64,000 nt of DNA from Rhodocollybia butyracea (GCA_015501585.1 JADNRY010000098.1:62001-126000); one strand, 5' to 3'; positions 44,420 through 58,000 are shown, numbered from the stretch's first letter. Numbers and translations are program-made. The notes: generated by a model from the sequence alone, not told the origin.

Positions 44420-46063
44420 AAGTAAAACTAAGCTCAAAGTAGAACCATAAACGTTGAATTCCATTTCGATATTTTACTTGACTCACACTTCCTGTAAATG
44501 AATACATTTTGACATTGCCTGACGAAGTCGAAAAGGTTACTGACATCCGATTTGACTTGGGTACTCCGACTATATGCGAACGGATTCCCGGACATGCTAT
44601 TCATATCCTTCATGCCAGAGGCAATGACATATAGCATGGCTCTCAGAAGCCTACACGCAAGAATATACAGCTGTCAGGACATCTAGCCATCGTGGTAACT
44701 GTAACAGGATACGCACAGTTCAAGATGTGTATGACACCTAGTATCTATTCACAAGTCCAGCTTCTCTTCAAACTTCTCTAAAGTCTTTGTATTCTTCTGC
44801 CGCTCTGCGTTTCATTTCAATGTCATAGTCGACCTGGTGAACTGGTCGAGTCAGCATGTGCAAAACTTCCCAAAGGTCACAGACCCACTTGGTCTAAGAG
44901 TCATGAGACACAGGGCAGACGCTTCTTGAGGACAAAAACCACAAACCCAGCGCGCGTAATAGGGCTACTCTTGCGTTAGGATGAGGATCGAATGAATCAC
45001 GGCGCCGAATAACCAGGGCTGATTTTCAACGTTGAATGTCAGCTTCAGATCGAGCCTTGAACTGCTTGAACTTTGTTGACAGAGCGAATGAGTTGCTGCC
45101 AGCCGGGGAAGTTGAAGAGAGCTCGTTCTAGCCAATAGCCAATAGCTAGCCTAGCTAGCTGTCTTTTGTGAAGAGAACACTCGTTTACATATAAAGCCTA
45201 GTGGCCAGGGTTCGAGGGACCCTCGTGTTCGAGTTTTTCAAACTCCGATCCTTTGCCGTGCGGTTTCCGGCCCTTGTAATCATATGTAACATTGTAATAC
45301 ATAAGTCGAAGGAGTTCAGATTCAGAAATAGCCAATGGTCAAAGAAGTATCACGAGATCGACTCGGAGGTGTGCAATAGAACTGCACGTGCTCCCGACAT
45401 CCGACGAGTCACGACGTACGTTGTGCACGAACCTTCTGGAATCTGGTAGCCAACTAATCAACGTTTCGACCTCAAAAAAACCGCGGCCTTCAAGCTTCAA
45501 GGTTCAAACGTTCAAGTCTTAAACAGAACCACACAACCACATGATAATCTAGCCACGATATTCGACCGGTCTATCTCCGATTCCTGGTGCTTGTCACTGC
45601 TTCTTGCTCCCACTACTCAAACATGTTATCATCGCCACGTCCCACCTGAACAAAAGGAACTCTTAGTAACGACGACGCACACATTCGCTGTAACTGCTTG
45701 CCTGCGCTGACTGTAATCGGAACTTTACAAAGCACAGTCCAGGGGATGTTAAAGCTCCCCAGGCTAACTCCAGGCTATGATTGTCCGCGGTGATTGACCA
45801 GCATGCCGAGCTCAGTGAAATCGAGTGGAGCGTTCCATCGACACCACTTTCCTCAAACCGGACGACGATCCGAGCTTTTTTTAGATATGGTATAGCTGGA
45901 AGGTCATATGGCTTCAGGAATACTTTCCTCGCAAGTAACCTTGAATTAGGAAGCACAAGTTACCCGGCGTTGTTAAAATTTCAGTCAGCAGATCCTCACT
46001 TGAAGGTGATATATTGTAAAACAACACCTTCCTTCCTTCCCTCAACTTTCCTACACGCCAAAT
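44420..46063. other. Intergenic, no gene supported
   Basis: About 1.6 kb between the array and the aldolase-like gene. Several frames of 60-100 codons occur on both strands (for example 45201-45449 and 45663-45956), but none shows a domain, coherent splice sites or a clear start context. Confidence 0.4.
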
Positions 46064-47381
46064 ATGAACGGCACGACGAAAACTAACGGTTTGAACGGTA
46101 GCGTCCAGGAACGTCTTGAAGTCTTGGATAAAGATCCATTGCGACGGGTATGGAGGGGCAATAAAGAAGGTTAGTCTTATCCAATAATTATCTGATACTT
46201 CTCTAATCATTTTGGATTTGTAGGCACAATCGACCTTCAAGCTATACCGCAGTTTGAAAATCCTTATGAGGAACGAGAATATATCAAAGTGAGTGAGTCG
46301 ATCGATACAAGATGCCGAGTCGTTATACCTTGGCATATCTATAGTGTCATATGGCCGCTGCCCTTCGTTTTTGGGGCAAGATGGGTTACGGAGAAGGAAT
46401 CGCAGGTAAGATCCATTGGATCATAGTGTATATTCAAGTTTGTTGAGAAGAGGGTACATTCCAGGCCATATCACTGTGCGAGATCCAGTCCTACCAGATC
46501 ACTACTGGTTCGTATTATGTGTATATTTCTCGAATGTCCGCTTATACAACAACAATAGGATGAACCCTTTTGCTGAGCACTTCTCTATCATCACCGTAAG
46601 TCATCCTCGCTGAGCCTGGCTCCCATACACCGTTCCTAAATTCTGCCAGAAATCTATGCTAGTCCTCGTCGGTCCAGATGGATATGTTACCTCCGAGGGA
46701 GCTCAAGCACCAATTAACGCAGCCGGGTTCTATATCCGTACGTTTCGATTTAAACCCAGGATTTTTTTCCCACTCTAATCGTTCACTTAAGACTCTTCCA
46801 TTCACAAAGCGCGCCCCGACGTCAAGGCAGTAGCTCACTGTCACTCCGTCCACGGCAAAGCGTGGTCCGTTTTTGGCCGGCCTGTGGAAATGCTCACTCA
46901 GGACTCCTGTCTTTTCTACAAAAATCAAAGCGTCTACAAGAATTTTGGCGGGGTGGTTCTCTCGCATGAGGAAGGAGCGCACATTGCTGAGGCGCTTGGA
47001 CCGAAAAATAAGGCATGCATCCTGCAAAACCATGGTCTATTGACTCGTAAGTCATCTCATCTCGTTTTCTCATGCCGATTTCAACTACATTACGATTACC
47101 AGTGGGAGACACAGTCGATGAAGCCGTGTATCTCTTTGCGTCCCTCGATAAGTTGTGCCACGTCCAGCTTATGGTCGAAGCTGCTGCCGCCAACGGTATT
47201 CCCAGAACTCTCATCTCTGACGAAGATGCCGAATACACATGGAATTCTATCAAGGAACCTGCTGTTAAGGTAACGATGTCAGTCCTGTTTGTGAAGAACA
47301 CTATTATTCATTTTGTCTATCTAGTTCAACCCTGAGTATAAGCTTTTGTTGAAGGAGACTGGAGGGGATTTCTTGAAGTGA
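46064..47381 (+). CDS. Class II aldolase/adducin-domain protein (292 aa)
   Basis: Nine exons: 46064-46169, 46224-46288, 46345-46405, 46465-46507, 46559-46595, 46650-46737, 46792-47046, 47103-47269, 47325-47381. They total 879 nt in frame. The domain is clear: GHITVRDP, MNPFAEHFSII, then AVAHCHSVHGKAWS with the HxH metal pair, EEGAHIAEALG, and NHGLL supplying the third His of the zinc site. Bacterial relatives cleave or epimerise sugar phosphates. Fungal cytosolic members of this type (for example fission yeast mug14) have no settled reaction, so the substrate is not assigned. All introns are GT..AG, with one GTTCGT donor. It looks intact. Confidence 0.88.
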
Positions 47382-47881
47382 TCGATATTTCTTAAATATA
47401 TTTGCGTTCTGCTCGAATATCGAGGGCTCGCGGCCCCTTCTTTCTTTCGACGACATACATAGGTGACCTCATAGTACACGCGTCCGACCTAGTTTCGAAG
47501 TTTCGATACTTCGACATAAACTGGCAGGAAGTTAGTGCTCAGATTAAAGAACTACACACGAACCACACACTACCAAGAGAATGATAGATATAGAGCAATC
47601 ATCACATATCGAGACCATCCGCGCTAGCCTTAGAAGGCAACTGTACGCCTACCCTATGAAAGCGAATCATCGTAGAAAGAAAAAAGAGCTGTTATATCTC
47701 GAGGACTGTAATAATGAGAGTGCGACGTTTAATTCTTGAAATATGGTACATTATGTAGCCACAGCAGTCAGTTGTATCGTACAGTATAAAAACCATCCAA
47801 CGAATTATAAGGAGAAGTTACCTAGTATAGAAGCAGCAACGCAAGCAAGCACGAACGTACCAGGATCTCTGTCAAGACATT
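47382..47881. other. Intergenic (convergent gene ends)
   Basis: Lies between the plus-strand aldolase-like gene and the minus-strand BTB gene. It would hold both 3' untranslated regions. Nothing else seen. Confidence 0.5.
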
Positions 47882-49726
47882 TCAGCAACCGACAACCTGC
47901 CCAAAAATCTCCCACCACTCCTCTCTGCGTTTCACCCAAAATTCCTTCCGAACTTGAGCACATGGAGTACAATAACCTAGCCCTGTCCCCTCTGGACCAC
48001 CTTCCCAATACAGCAGTGCAAGTTTCTCCACTCCACCAAGTGGATCGTTTGTATACGTTTCGAACAAGGATCTAGAGACCTCCATCTTAGCGTCATTGTC
48101 GTTGGACAAATGAGAGGAAGGATTTTCATGCAGCAATCTAAAGAAGGTGGTATCTGGGACCGGACCGCGCGCTACGCAAGGAGCAGTTATAGCGTCCGAA
48201 CAGGGAGGAAAAGAAGCGGCGGCAACTGAAATCCACGAAGAGACAAGTCTTTCGCGGGCTTGTACAAGAACGTGGTAATCGCTAGGTGAGAGCGTAGCGT
48301 CTGGGAAACTAGAACTAGTGCTTGCAGATGCCGACGACGTGCTCTTCTGTCCGAAACAATCAGTTCGTACGAGCTCATATAGCGCTCGCTTTAGAACACC
48401 TCCGAGACCACATTCACGAGCGACGGACACGACAGACGTTGCTTCATCGGGAGATAGACGCGTGGACAAACGCGTCGTGCAGGAGCTTTGCGACAAAGGT
48501 TCTAGTTCTGCTGGCCACATCTTTTCCAGAAGACCTATCACCCAGTTCTTGAAACGAGCAAACTGAAGCTTATGAGCAGCCCGGAGGATCGAAACGAGGA
48601 CAACAAATGTCGGTGGTCTCTCGAGGTAAGTTCTGTGTGAAAGCATCATCAGTAAGGCAGGTAGGATCACGAAAACAAGAGAATAAACGCACATAGCCTC
48701 TTTAACCGCAGTCAATAGATTGACGAAATCGGGCTCCTCGACTACTCCATCTAGAATATATACCGGAAGCTCTCGAACCATGTCATCCGGATCCTCCTCG
48801 AAGCGCTCCTTGAACCATACTCCATGTTCTGCCAATAACTACGACAACATTAATCAAAGAAGAACAATAGGACATTTGAAACTTACCGTTCGGTGTAGCT
48901 TAAACTGCGTCATTCCTATCCGAACTATTACGCTCCCGTCCAAATACAGGAACGAATCGTGAAAGTGATATTTGAGTTGATCCAACGGCGATGAAGAAGG
49001 AACGTTCAAAGTAGCTTGACTATTTAGACGAGAGGAGTCGTTCGACTTGAACCGCTGCGTCGGCCGCGGAGACGGCTGAGAGGATAAAATCTCGAATTTA
49101 CGCTTCAAGTTCGGTTGAGTGCTCGGTCCAGGCCCAGCTAACGCACACGAGGTCGCTCGTCGTTTTCCTTGAGATTTTTCCGAAATGACGCGCTAAGAGA
49201 AAATCAGCCTCGTGAACTCATTCGAAAGAGCAGATCAATGTACAGGCGAGTCCTCTAATCCAGTCTCTCTCGATGAACCGTCGTCATCACTGTCATTATC
49301 GTCGTGATGTACCTTTGCCTTTGAGGGCGTAGGTTTCATGGCACGCGTTAGCTGTGTGAGCAGCTGAGACGGGTCAGGGAATTCATCCTCATCACCAGTG
49401 CTCGGTGCGGGAGACGTCGGAATGTCGGAGGGATCAAGAGCTACTGGAGCATTAGGTGGGGATAGAGGAAAGGTTAAAGCTCCCGATTTGCTATCTGTCG
49501 TTTCCTCGCGTTGATCTTTCGAGCCATTAATACGAGACCAGAAAGACTCGTCCAATTCGTCTGATATGAGAGCAGCGATATCGCTATCACCAATGTCGTC
49601 CTGAGGTACATTTTGGACACCATCGAGAGAAGGAAAGTCCATGTCTTCGGCGGAAGGAGTCAGTCCGTCTCGCAAGCCATATGCTCGGGGATCATCAGTC
49701 CAGTTCGGCTTGTCACCAATTTCCAT
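47882..49726 (-). CDS. BTB/POZ domain protein (561 aa)
   Basis: Four exons on the minus strand, 49726-49244, 49192-48887, 48838-48693 and 48632-47882, sum to 1686 nt in frame. Residues 1-160 are acidic and Ser/Pro-rich with no fold seen (MEIGDKPNW, later HHDDNDSDDDGSSRE). A BTB/POZ-type domain follows: HFHDSFLYLDGSVIVRIG, FKLHR, then WFKERFEED and VEEPDFVNLL. These are the usual D-G-x-x-x-x-H-x-x-x-L..F pattern of basidiomycete BTB proteins. The C-terminal half is a Cys-containing all-alpha region typical of the family. BTB domains dimerise and often recruit Cul3 ligases; the partner is unknown here. The start is the ATG at 49726; an open frame continues upstream but is hydrophobic and probably 5' leader. 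Confidence 0.8.
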
Positions 49727-50279
49727 GAGCTGCCTTGAAGAAAGCAAGAAGACAAAAAGAAAAAGGAAAGAAAAAGGAAATTTCCGGCGTGTGAATCTGT
49801 GAATGTAACATTGCCACATGACTGTGACTCCACGCTTCAAATCACGGACCGTATGCCGAAGAGAAATCCTTTCTCTTACAAGCAATACGCCAACTATCCC
49901 TAGCAGGAATTGCGCTGCCCAAAGGAATACTCACATACATACCCCGCGACCTTTCACAATATGTTATACGATCAAGTGTGAGATGATGTGGGTCCAGCTA
50001 TATCACATCTTTTAATCACACTACGCCCCGTGATAAGTTGCTTTGTGCTGCTTTGTGCAGCCGCCTTACCGCTCAAGGATATGTCCGAATTTTTTTTCTT
50101 ATTTGAGATCTAATTAATTGCCATGAATTATTTGAATGCTTGCGTATAGAGGTGCGTACACAGGTTAAGTGTGGCGATTTTTCCTGCTTAAATTCGACAA
50201 CTTTCCTAGGGATCCATATCTGAACTTCTAGTACCCCTACCCTGCTTTATCTCTTTATTCCACACAACTCCCCTACATC
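49727..50279. other. Divergent intergenic region
   Basis: Shared upstream region of the BTB gene (minus) and the DUF7918-type gene (plus). A pyrimidine-rich stretch and CACACAACTCCCCTACATCA directly precede the plus-strand ATG. No other feature. Confidence 0.5.
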
Positions 50280-51356
50280 ATGCTACAAATTGGACCTTAT
50301 TCCGCCTGGCTCGTTGTAGACGGCGCGAGATTGGAAACTCACAGCACCGTGGCATATCATAACAGGATCACGACGAGTGCTGTCGGATGGGTGTCTTCTG
50401 AAGCAGGAAAGGTACATATAATCTCCATGGCGCTCGCCACAATACCCACCTGTTCCTAGAAATTCTCTGTGCTATGGCATAATGCAGTAAGAGACATTGC
50501 TCTCGAAGCTGTAGTGTCAATCGACGGCATAGAATGCAACCGCCATATTATGCTCGACGCATTCGAATTTCCTGATAAAGCAGATACTGTTCGCGTCTCA
50601 TACACCAGAACCTCTGAATATACTCGCCGAGATTTCCTTTTTTCAGTCGTTCAAGTAACTGGTAAGCTTTCCTTCCTCAATGGATAATTTCACGCCCAAT
50701 TCCTGATGTACTCTTTTTTCCAAGACGACGACGAATATCTAAGCACCGTTGACCACAGCAAGTTTGGTACGATTACCCTCGATCTGTGGCGATTACAAGT
50801 CAAACGTGTTGCTCGCCAAACACTTGTACACGAACACCAATACCGCCTGCCGGAGCCACAGGTAGTTCATGAACGATCGAAGATGGGAGGAAGACATCAT
50901 GTCAAGTAACACCATCCTTTTAGTCGTCATAAAAATTCTCTGCTAATCTCGCATTCCATAAGATTTGGGGAAGAGTACCAGTCTCCACTGCCCACTGTCG
51001 ACATGGTGGATGCACGAAGGATGGACAGAGATCCTTATGTCTCGTTTACGTTCAAATACAGACCTCAAGGTTTGTCCTCTCACGAGTTTCTGCTTGATCT
51101 TTTCCGCTGATAAAAATCCATAGATATGCTTCGTGCGCAGGGGGTTATTGAAAGGCAAACTAAGCCTTGCTATAACGGTACAATCCAGGTGCGTCTCATT
51201 CTTGTAAAGATGGGCCCACCATTAATCTTCATTTCACAGCATCACCTAATACATCGCAGAGTCAGGGTGGGAAGGTGCGGTGAGCAAGAGCCACGATCAC
51301 GCTGTCAAAAATCGGAGCACGAACGGACCGTTGTTAAAACAGAGCGAGAACCATAG
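50280..51356 (+). CDS. DUF7918-type basidiomycete protein (about 284 aa)
   Basis: Exons 50280-50411, 50460-50661, 50725-50905, 50963-51069 and 51124-51356 give 855 nt in frame. Features match a protein family abundant in agaricomycetes and annotated DUF7918: an N-terminal YSAWLVVDGARLE, SEAGKKFSV, a central DGIECNRH, the DDDEYLSTV segment, LPEPQVVHERSKMGGRHHV and YVSFTFKYRPQDMLRAQG. No biochemical role is known to me. A 51-nt GT..AG segment in the last exon (51190-51240) could be an additional intron; removal or retention keeps the frame. The C-terminal tail is basic. Confidence 0.75.
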
Positions 51357-51918
51357 GACACTGTCGCGTAGAAGGTTGTTGACTTAGAGACGAAGGAATA
51401 GTATTTGAGAGAATGATCACATTCCGAGCCATCGACGGCCAAGCAAAAACCACTCACAAAGCCCTCGACGCCTGCGTCGTGCCGCTATCCGGACAGCTCA
51501 CCTCAGCCTTGGAATAATCCGAAACCCTCTCTTCAGAAAGTCGGTCTTGCCATGCAACAAAATCATATCCATAAAATCAAACGGATTCGTCGCTAAGCGC
51601 CTTGAGCACGGAAGGTCAATGCTAGAATTTTCTTCCTCCATCAATACGGCTTCACGCCCTGCACTGATGCGCATCTATGCACCTCTTGAAGAAGAATTCA
51701 ACGTCGTTCAAATCTGAAATAAAGTTCTACATTCATCTCGTACTTGAAAGTATACTTTTACATGTTTCCGAAAAAGGGGTGGAAGGACCGGACGGACGCA
51801 AATCCATACCTCCTTTACCTCCTTTATTAGCCCCCGTTTCAGATGGTTCGCCTATATAAACCCCGCAAGAAACGATAAACTCTCCACAATACTTGTTCTT
51901 TTACCAACACCACAACAA
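51357..51918. other. Intergenic, with promoter of the next gene
   Basis: No gene seen. CTATATAAACCCCGC at about 51851 is a good TATA box about 65 nt before the ATG at 51919. The strong TATA suggests inducible expression. Confidence 0.55.
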
Positions 51919-52596
51919 ATGTCTTCTTCGATTACTTTCTTCGCTCGTGTATGGTGCTGCATTTACGCGAACGCTGCGTTCATTGTAGTAAGTTTATCCA
52001 TTTATTCTTCTATCCTTATCATAATCGCTCATATCTTTATCTGCAGAGTCTCTTCTCGACCATTGTAATCGCAGTCCATCCTGATGCTGCGCCGCCCATG
52101 CCTCTTAGAAAGCCTATCCGCGCTTCCTCTGGCACAGACCGACCTCGTCGTGATTCAGTAAGCTCAGTCAGTTCGAACACCAGTATCGAATCCACTACCT
52201 CTACGTTAGTAGACGAGACTGCAACATCCGATATATCCACCAAAGACGCCAAGGGTGAGTTACATTATATCTTCCTGACTGCACATTGATCCTGACCTCC
52301 AAGTAGACGACAGACCTAAATATCGTCGAGCCAGTATCTCTTTCTTCCACCCTACCTTCACTGTCCCCCATTCCCATACTCTCGCCCACCCGATGAGGCC
52401 TATCGCTCGTCGACTTTCGACGTCCTCGCATATAGTCTCCCAATCCTTGCAACACAACATTGTCGCACCCACATCCAGGATGACAGCGCATATAATTCCC
52501 GTGTCCAAAAGCTCTTCTCGAAAGACTGTGAACAAGGTCGTTTCGGTATCGAAGAAAAGCGTTCAGATGACGAAGAGGATTATCGGCAAGGCATGA
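51919..52596 (+). CDS. Small Ser-rich exported or membrane-anchored protein (188 aa)
   Basis: Exons 51919-51987, 52047-52254 and 52307-52596 join to 567 nt in frame, with GT..AG introns. The N-terminus (ITFFARVWCCIYANAAFIV then SLFSTIVIAVHP) is hydrophobic and interrupted by the first intron. It looks like a signal peptide or a transmembrane segment. The rest is Ser/Thr-rich (SSVSSNTSIESTTSTLVDE), then basic with Arg, Lys and Ser (RRLSTSS, SSSRKTVNKV) and no Cys. No family recognised. It may be a secreted or wall-associated protein. The TATA box upstream and the intron phases support a real gene. Confidence 0.6.
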
Positions 52597-53356
52597 ATAG
52601 GGGTCAGTCGGAAGGCGGGCTGGAGGAGCTCAAGGAGAAGGGCTGCTCGCCACGGGGGGTCTAATCGATGGCCGAGTCGTTAAGCGGCGGCGAAGAGCTT
52701 GCGATCCAACGCTCCACAAAGTAATGAGGAAATCACGAGTTATACCCTACGACCTCCATGCACAAGACCGTAAGTCTTCATTTTGACACTCGTGGCCAAT
52801 CGTAGACTGATTTTATCTTTTAGAATCCACTTTGTTCTAGTCGCATGTTGAGCCCCTTTTATACCAGTTTTTATATCTGTGCTTGTAACGATTATTGCTT
52901 GATTATTTATTTATTTATCTTTTCATTACGATAAACAGCTCAGCCGTCTTCAACATCCAAGACGGTCAGTAACTAGTATCGCAGATTCATATGATAATTT
53001 CAAGGAAGACGTAACCGCGTTAAATTTTTAGCCGTACTGTGGCTTGCCCGTTACCCCCATGCCCCACCTTCTTCAAGAGGTGCATAGATGCGCACTAGCG
53101 CAGTATGCACACTTCATAGACAAGTCAAAGGTCTGCTACCTGCGAAATCAACTTTCCTGTGCGCTTGTTATCGCCGCTAAAAAGTTCCATCCAGGTTATA
53201 GGCAACTCTTCGAAAGAACATCGAAGAATTGTTTCTTCACTCTTAAGCTTTCCATCTTTCAACGCTCCTCCGACGACCTCCATGGTTTCCTCCATTAAAT
53301 TCATATAGCTGCTAATTGAAAATCCTTAATCATACCATGAGATACGTCAAGACTTG
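52597..53356. other. Intergenic
   Basis: About 760 bp between convergent genes. An 84-codon frame at 53044-53298 has no clear start context or motif and is not called. Confidence 0.4.
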
Positions 53357-54490
53357 TCAATGAATATATTCCTCACCTTTTATTGTCAAACTATTAGTTA
53401 TTACTAGCCACCAGTTCTTGATAACGCTCTGAGAAGCGTCATTGTAACTGCTGGTGGCTCCCGCCGCAGCTATTTGCCCCTGCGGCTTGATGAAAGGAAT
53501 GCAAGCATCTAGGATGTTTCCCCCCACAAGGTCCAAGAAGCAATCGATGGATCCGGATCCAGCTAGAGCTTTTTCGAAGGAGCTATCCTTGTAGTTCCTG
53601 TTATCGTGTCAGCAATCGCACGGAAATCAATGGAGTGAAGTTACACAGCAACATCTGCACCAACACCTAGAAGCCATTTGCACTTTTCGGTCGAACCAGC
53701 AATAGCGATAACTTTCGCTTTGAAGACGTGTTTTGCAAGCTGGACAGCGATATTTCCAACGGCGCTGGACAAAAACCATCAGTATTGGAGTAGCAGGTTT
53801 GTTCGTCTCCATTTGTTAACAACATACCCAGTCGCGCCTGATATAATGATGGTTTGGCCTTCCTTAAGCTCCAGGACACCTTTTAGGGCGGCGTAGGCAG
53901 TCAAACTGGGAAATCCTGTATCAAGCTCAGTAGATCGATTTGGTCATTCTTTGAAAATCTATTCACCTAGCAAACCAAGGTGAGAGGTAGGACTCAGTCC
54001 TGGTATCTTGGGAAGAACGCGAACGGATTTGGCATCAACGACGGCTTTTTCGACCCAACCCAACCAAGCCGCTACCAGATCTCCTTCCGCCACCGACGCA
54101 TCCTTGGACTGTGATACCTTTGCTATGCCGTACGCCTTCATACGGTCTCCAACCTGCATGGGAGCTGTGAAAGCATTGGTTGTCTCCTGGTTTGGATTTA
54201 AAAACTGGCGCTGAACTGCTCAATATCGCGAAGTTAGGGTTCATGCGATTGTCAGGTTGTTCACAACTTGCCAGGATCATTGCTGAAGAAAATGGGGACA
54301 ATCTTCAAAGGAATAATAAGTCGATTGATTTTGATCAAAGGTCGACGTTTGAGCGTACCAACAACTGGCCATCCTTTATGTCCGGGAGATCAATGGTTTG
54401 CAGTGAAAAAGTTGAGCTGGATTCCCCAAGCTTGGGATTGGGTAATCCTTCTGGTGAATTGGCAAGGACGATCTCTTTGGCTGCAGTCAT
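53357..54490 (-). CDS. Medium-chain NADP-dependent oxidoreductase, prostaglandin/alkenal reductase type
   Basis: It starts at 54490 (MTAAKEIVLANSPEG) and ends at the stop 53357-53359 (ITNSLTIKGEEYIH). Along it are NDPA-like and QRQFLNPNQ segments, VGDRMKAYGIAKV, SLTAYAALKGV, ISGATGAVGNIAVQLAK (the Rossmann nucleotide motif), VIAIAGSTEKCKWL and VGADVAVNYKD. These match zinc-independent MDR enzymes such as leukotriene B4 12-hydroxydehydrogenase and fungal double-bond reductases, which reduce alpha,beta-unsaturated carbonyls with NADPH. At least four introns are needed. One appears to use a GC donor (GCAAGT, about 54270) rather than GT. Length is near the usual 340 residues and no break was seen. 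The natural substrate cannot be read from sequence. Confidence 0.82.
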
Positions 54491-55002
54491 TATGTTCTAA
54501 TTCTTTCTTGCTGAATTGTTGGGGCCGATTTTATAGTAGGTCGTTCGGGGTGCGTGTCTTATGACCGGAATGCTTACTACTTACTAACTTCTTACTAACT
54601 TCTTACTAACTTCTCGACGTAATCAGCTGTCCGGTCCAGAGTGGAATAATAACATCATGCGCTTTGACTCAGGCTCTCGGGAGATTAAAGGGATTAAAAC
54701 AATAGCAAGCCAAGGAGTGTAAGGGGAACGTATGTAGCTAGTGGTGAGGAGGGAGCCTGCGGACTGGATGGATACAGCTGAAAACGATACACTATGTAAA
54801 AAAACAGAACAAGTCGACATGCAGATAGCGATGTGGATAGAGATAGTGGATAATAATTAGATCATGCAAATCCCGGAAGCCACGCGAGTATATCAGTAGG
54901 GGTCGCAGGAAAAAAAATGAATAAATAGATAGAACGGTCGTCCATGTCGTCTTTTTCGTCGAGGCATAATAAAACCAACCATAACCCAGCTCATTACCAT
55001 CT
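54491..55002. other. Intergenic
   Basis: Upstream of the oxidoreductase and downstream of the P4-ATPase, both on the minus strand. It contains three tandem copies of TTACTAACTTC (about 54580-54612). No gene. Confidence 0.5.
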
Positions 55003-58000
55003 TTACTGTTTCTTCTTCGTAAACCCTCGCTTCAACGACCGGAACCTCGATCGTTTACCTTTTTCCACTTCCTCCTTCTCCTCAGGTATAGGCAGATTAT
55101 TCCGACTACTAAACCTCTCCGATAAATTCGTCTGTATACGCCTAATAGCTACACCGTCGTCCTCGGCCGCAAAATCGAATCCACGGTCGACAGAAACAAG
55201 GCCGGTGGACATGTCTGTTCGACTGGGTGAGCGGAAATCCATGGATGGGCGGGGTTGGCCAAAAGGGTCGAGGGGATCGAGGGAAGCAGTGCTGATTCTG
55301 GAAGAACGGCGGGAATGGGAGGCTACTGAATGACGAGATGTTCGTCGACGTTGTTTCAATTCTGTCAACCCGATCCCAGCACCTCCGTTAGACAGCTGAT
55401 CAAACTCGTAATTCTTGAAATCAAAGTATGGATTATCCTTCTTGATCCAACGAACGATATCTATATCGTTAGGCATGAAGCTTGCCTTGAATGCTTTAGC
55501 GAGGTATCGAGGTGTGAGAGCGAGGAAAAAGGTGATTATTAGGCAGAACCAAAAGTAGGGAGATGCGCCGAGGAAGTAGTAGAAACCGTAGAGGTTTGTG
55601 AATTCAAAGGCGGGGGAGAGCGCAGAGTAAATGAACTGGGAGGGCATGAGCAAATGTTCGAGATCCAGAATTGGTCAACACTCACAGTGAACGCCCAAAC
55701 TACGAGGATACCAATAAACACGAAGAACACGAGCCACCACGTCCATGCCGATGCACACATTCCTGTGAATATGTCTGCAATGAGGACACCAGAAACTGCC
55801 ATAACGGTAGACCACTCGTATAGATCTACGCTATATCCGTCCTTGCGAGCAGAAGTACTGTTATATGTGAACATAACGAAAAAGTAGACAATTGCGGACT
55901 GGGCGAAACGAGGAAGGAGAAACATCAGAAAGACTGTAATTTTTGTTTTTTTTTAATGCGTCGCACCTGATACAACGCATCCAGCATATACAAGCAGAAA
56001 TCCCGCCACCGGAACCAGTATCTTTCGCGGCCGAAGTGATAGAGCTCAGGCAAGTCCATAAGGATTTCATAGTCTGTAAGAGTAAGATGCGCGTCAGCAA
56101 CTCGCCAGTATATTGAAGAAAAAGTGAGTGAACATACCGAGTACCCTATCAAATAACCCAAATCCAACAACCGGGGCGACAGTCCAGAGCGAGTTCCAGA
56201 ATAAGACGTATGTATAATCCGTTGCGCTGCGATAGTTGTGATTTCCCGTCAGTAAATCTTATGAAATCAAACCAAAGGATACGCACTAAGTAGCACTCCA
56301 TGCACAGTATATCTGGAACCACCATAGTATCCCGGTGATCACGACATTCTTGTACCAAAAGTTTAAGATCCTACAGAGTTGAAGAGAGAAGATTTAGTTC
56401 CAAAACCATTAGGATAGGAAAGAAACCGACATGATCCCGATCCTCGAATACGACCAATGTCCATGTACAAGCAACAGTTTCTTCAAAAACCGGAACTGCG
56501 CAATCGCATAATCACTCGAATTGACAGCTTGCAAGCCCTCTTCTCCTGAAATTCCGACACCCACATCTGCCGCTTGAATCATACTAACATCGTTTGCACC
56601 ATCGCCAATAGCAAGCGTCATCGCGTGTAAGTTGTCCTTGACAAGCCTTACGACTAGGGCTTTTTGAAGCGGGGAGACACGGCAGCAGATGACGCCCTCG
56701 CAGAGGGTACCAAGTTTGAGAAGGAGGGGGAAGAAATGGAGGAGGCAAATATCTGTACGTTTGGGAGGAGGAAGAATCAGTAAGGGTAAGAGTGAGACGA
56801 AGTCAGGGAAGAGACAACGTACATCCGTCAAAGCAGCCCCATCAACAACAAGCACGAACCCACCAGGCCGATCCCCATTATCGCCTCCAACAATCGATGA
56901 AACATTCGTATCCACACGTGCAAGAGGATATATCCTCGACGGCGTCGTTGGCCTTGATGATGGACGCGAAGGAGTTCTAGAAGACGAACGAAATAGCGAA
57001 TACTTTGAGTCGGTGTTCTGGAAACCGTCGGTTCCTTCGTACTCGGGGAAGAACCTCCTCAGTGCGTTATTCAACTGTTCATCGACCGGTTTTGTTCCCC
57101 CGCGGACAATGATGATATTTGAGTCACCGCCTATAAGGTTCGTGCTGCGTCCAATGGCTGAAAATTGAATCAGTATCTTAGTATGATGAAAGAACCTGAG
57201 CGCTGTACTTGCCTATCGCAGTCTCCAGCTTATCCCCTGTCGCAACCCAGATCTTAATCCCCGCCCTTTTCAGATCCCTTATCGCCTCAGGAACACCATC
57301 CTGTAACCTATCCTCAATAGCAGTCGCCCCAAGGAGTCGAAGGTCCTTTTCGATTTGGTTACATACTTCCTCGATTCGTGATTCACGAGATATGGGTTCG
57401 GCGTTTACTGGGAGGTTGTCTGGGAGAGTGTCAGAGTTTGAGGAAAGGTCGAGGGTGAGAGAGGCGTTGTGGTATGCATGTGACCAGGTTGTGTATTCTT
57501 CCTCTGTGAGAAGGACGAGCATAGGTCAGAAAGGAAAAAAAAACGCAAAGGAAAAGAAGAAGATTGAAAACGGGTCAAATGCATAGCGAATAGGAGGAAC
57601 AGTAAAAAAGCCTCGAAACGCCCACCTGAAATGACCCGATATCCCAACGTCAGCGTCCTCAATCCCTCATTGGCAAACTCCTCCAAATGCCTCTCCGTCT
57701 CCGCTCTCATTCTCTCCGGCTCATTTCCACCCCTTTGAAAAGTCTCTCAAAAATAACGTTATCAGCACCCTTCGAGAGAAGGAAGATCTTTCCTATACTC
57801 GGATCTTCCTCTTCTTCCCCTCCGCCATGCGAAGAATCGATAGAAAAGTCAGAACTAGGACGAGGACGCGAATCCCCTGTCCCCCCCGCCAACTTCCTAA
57901 CAATGATACTCATCCTCTTCCTCGCACTCGAAAACTCCAGTATATGCAGTAACTCGTATCTCTCCACCCTCCCCGGTGCGCAACTCGGTGTTCTCAGCTC

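Noticed and set aside
53044..53298. 84-codon plus-strand frame
   Set aside because: Lies between two real genes, without a supported start or family. Left as intergenic.
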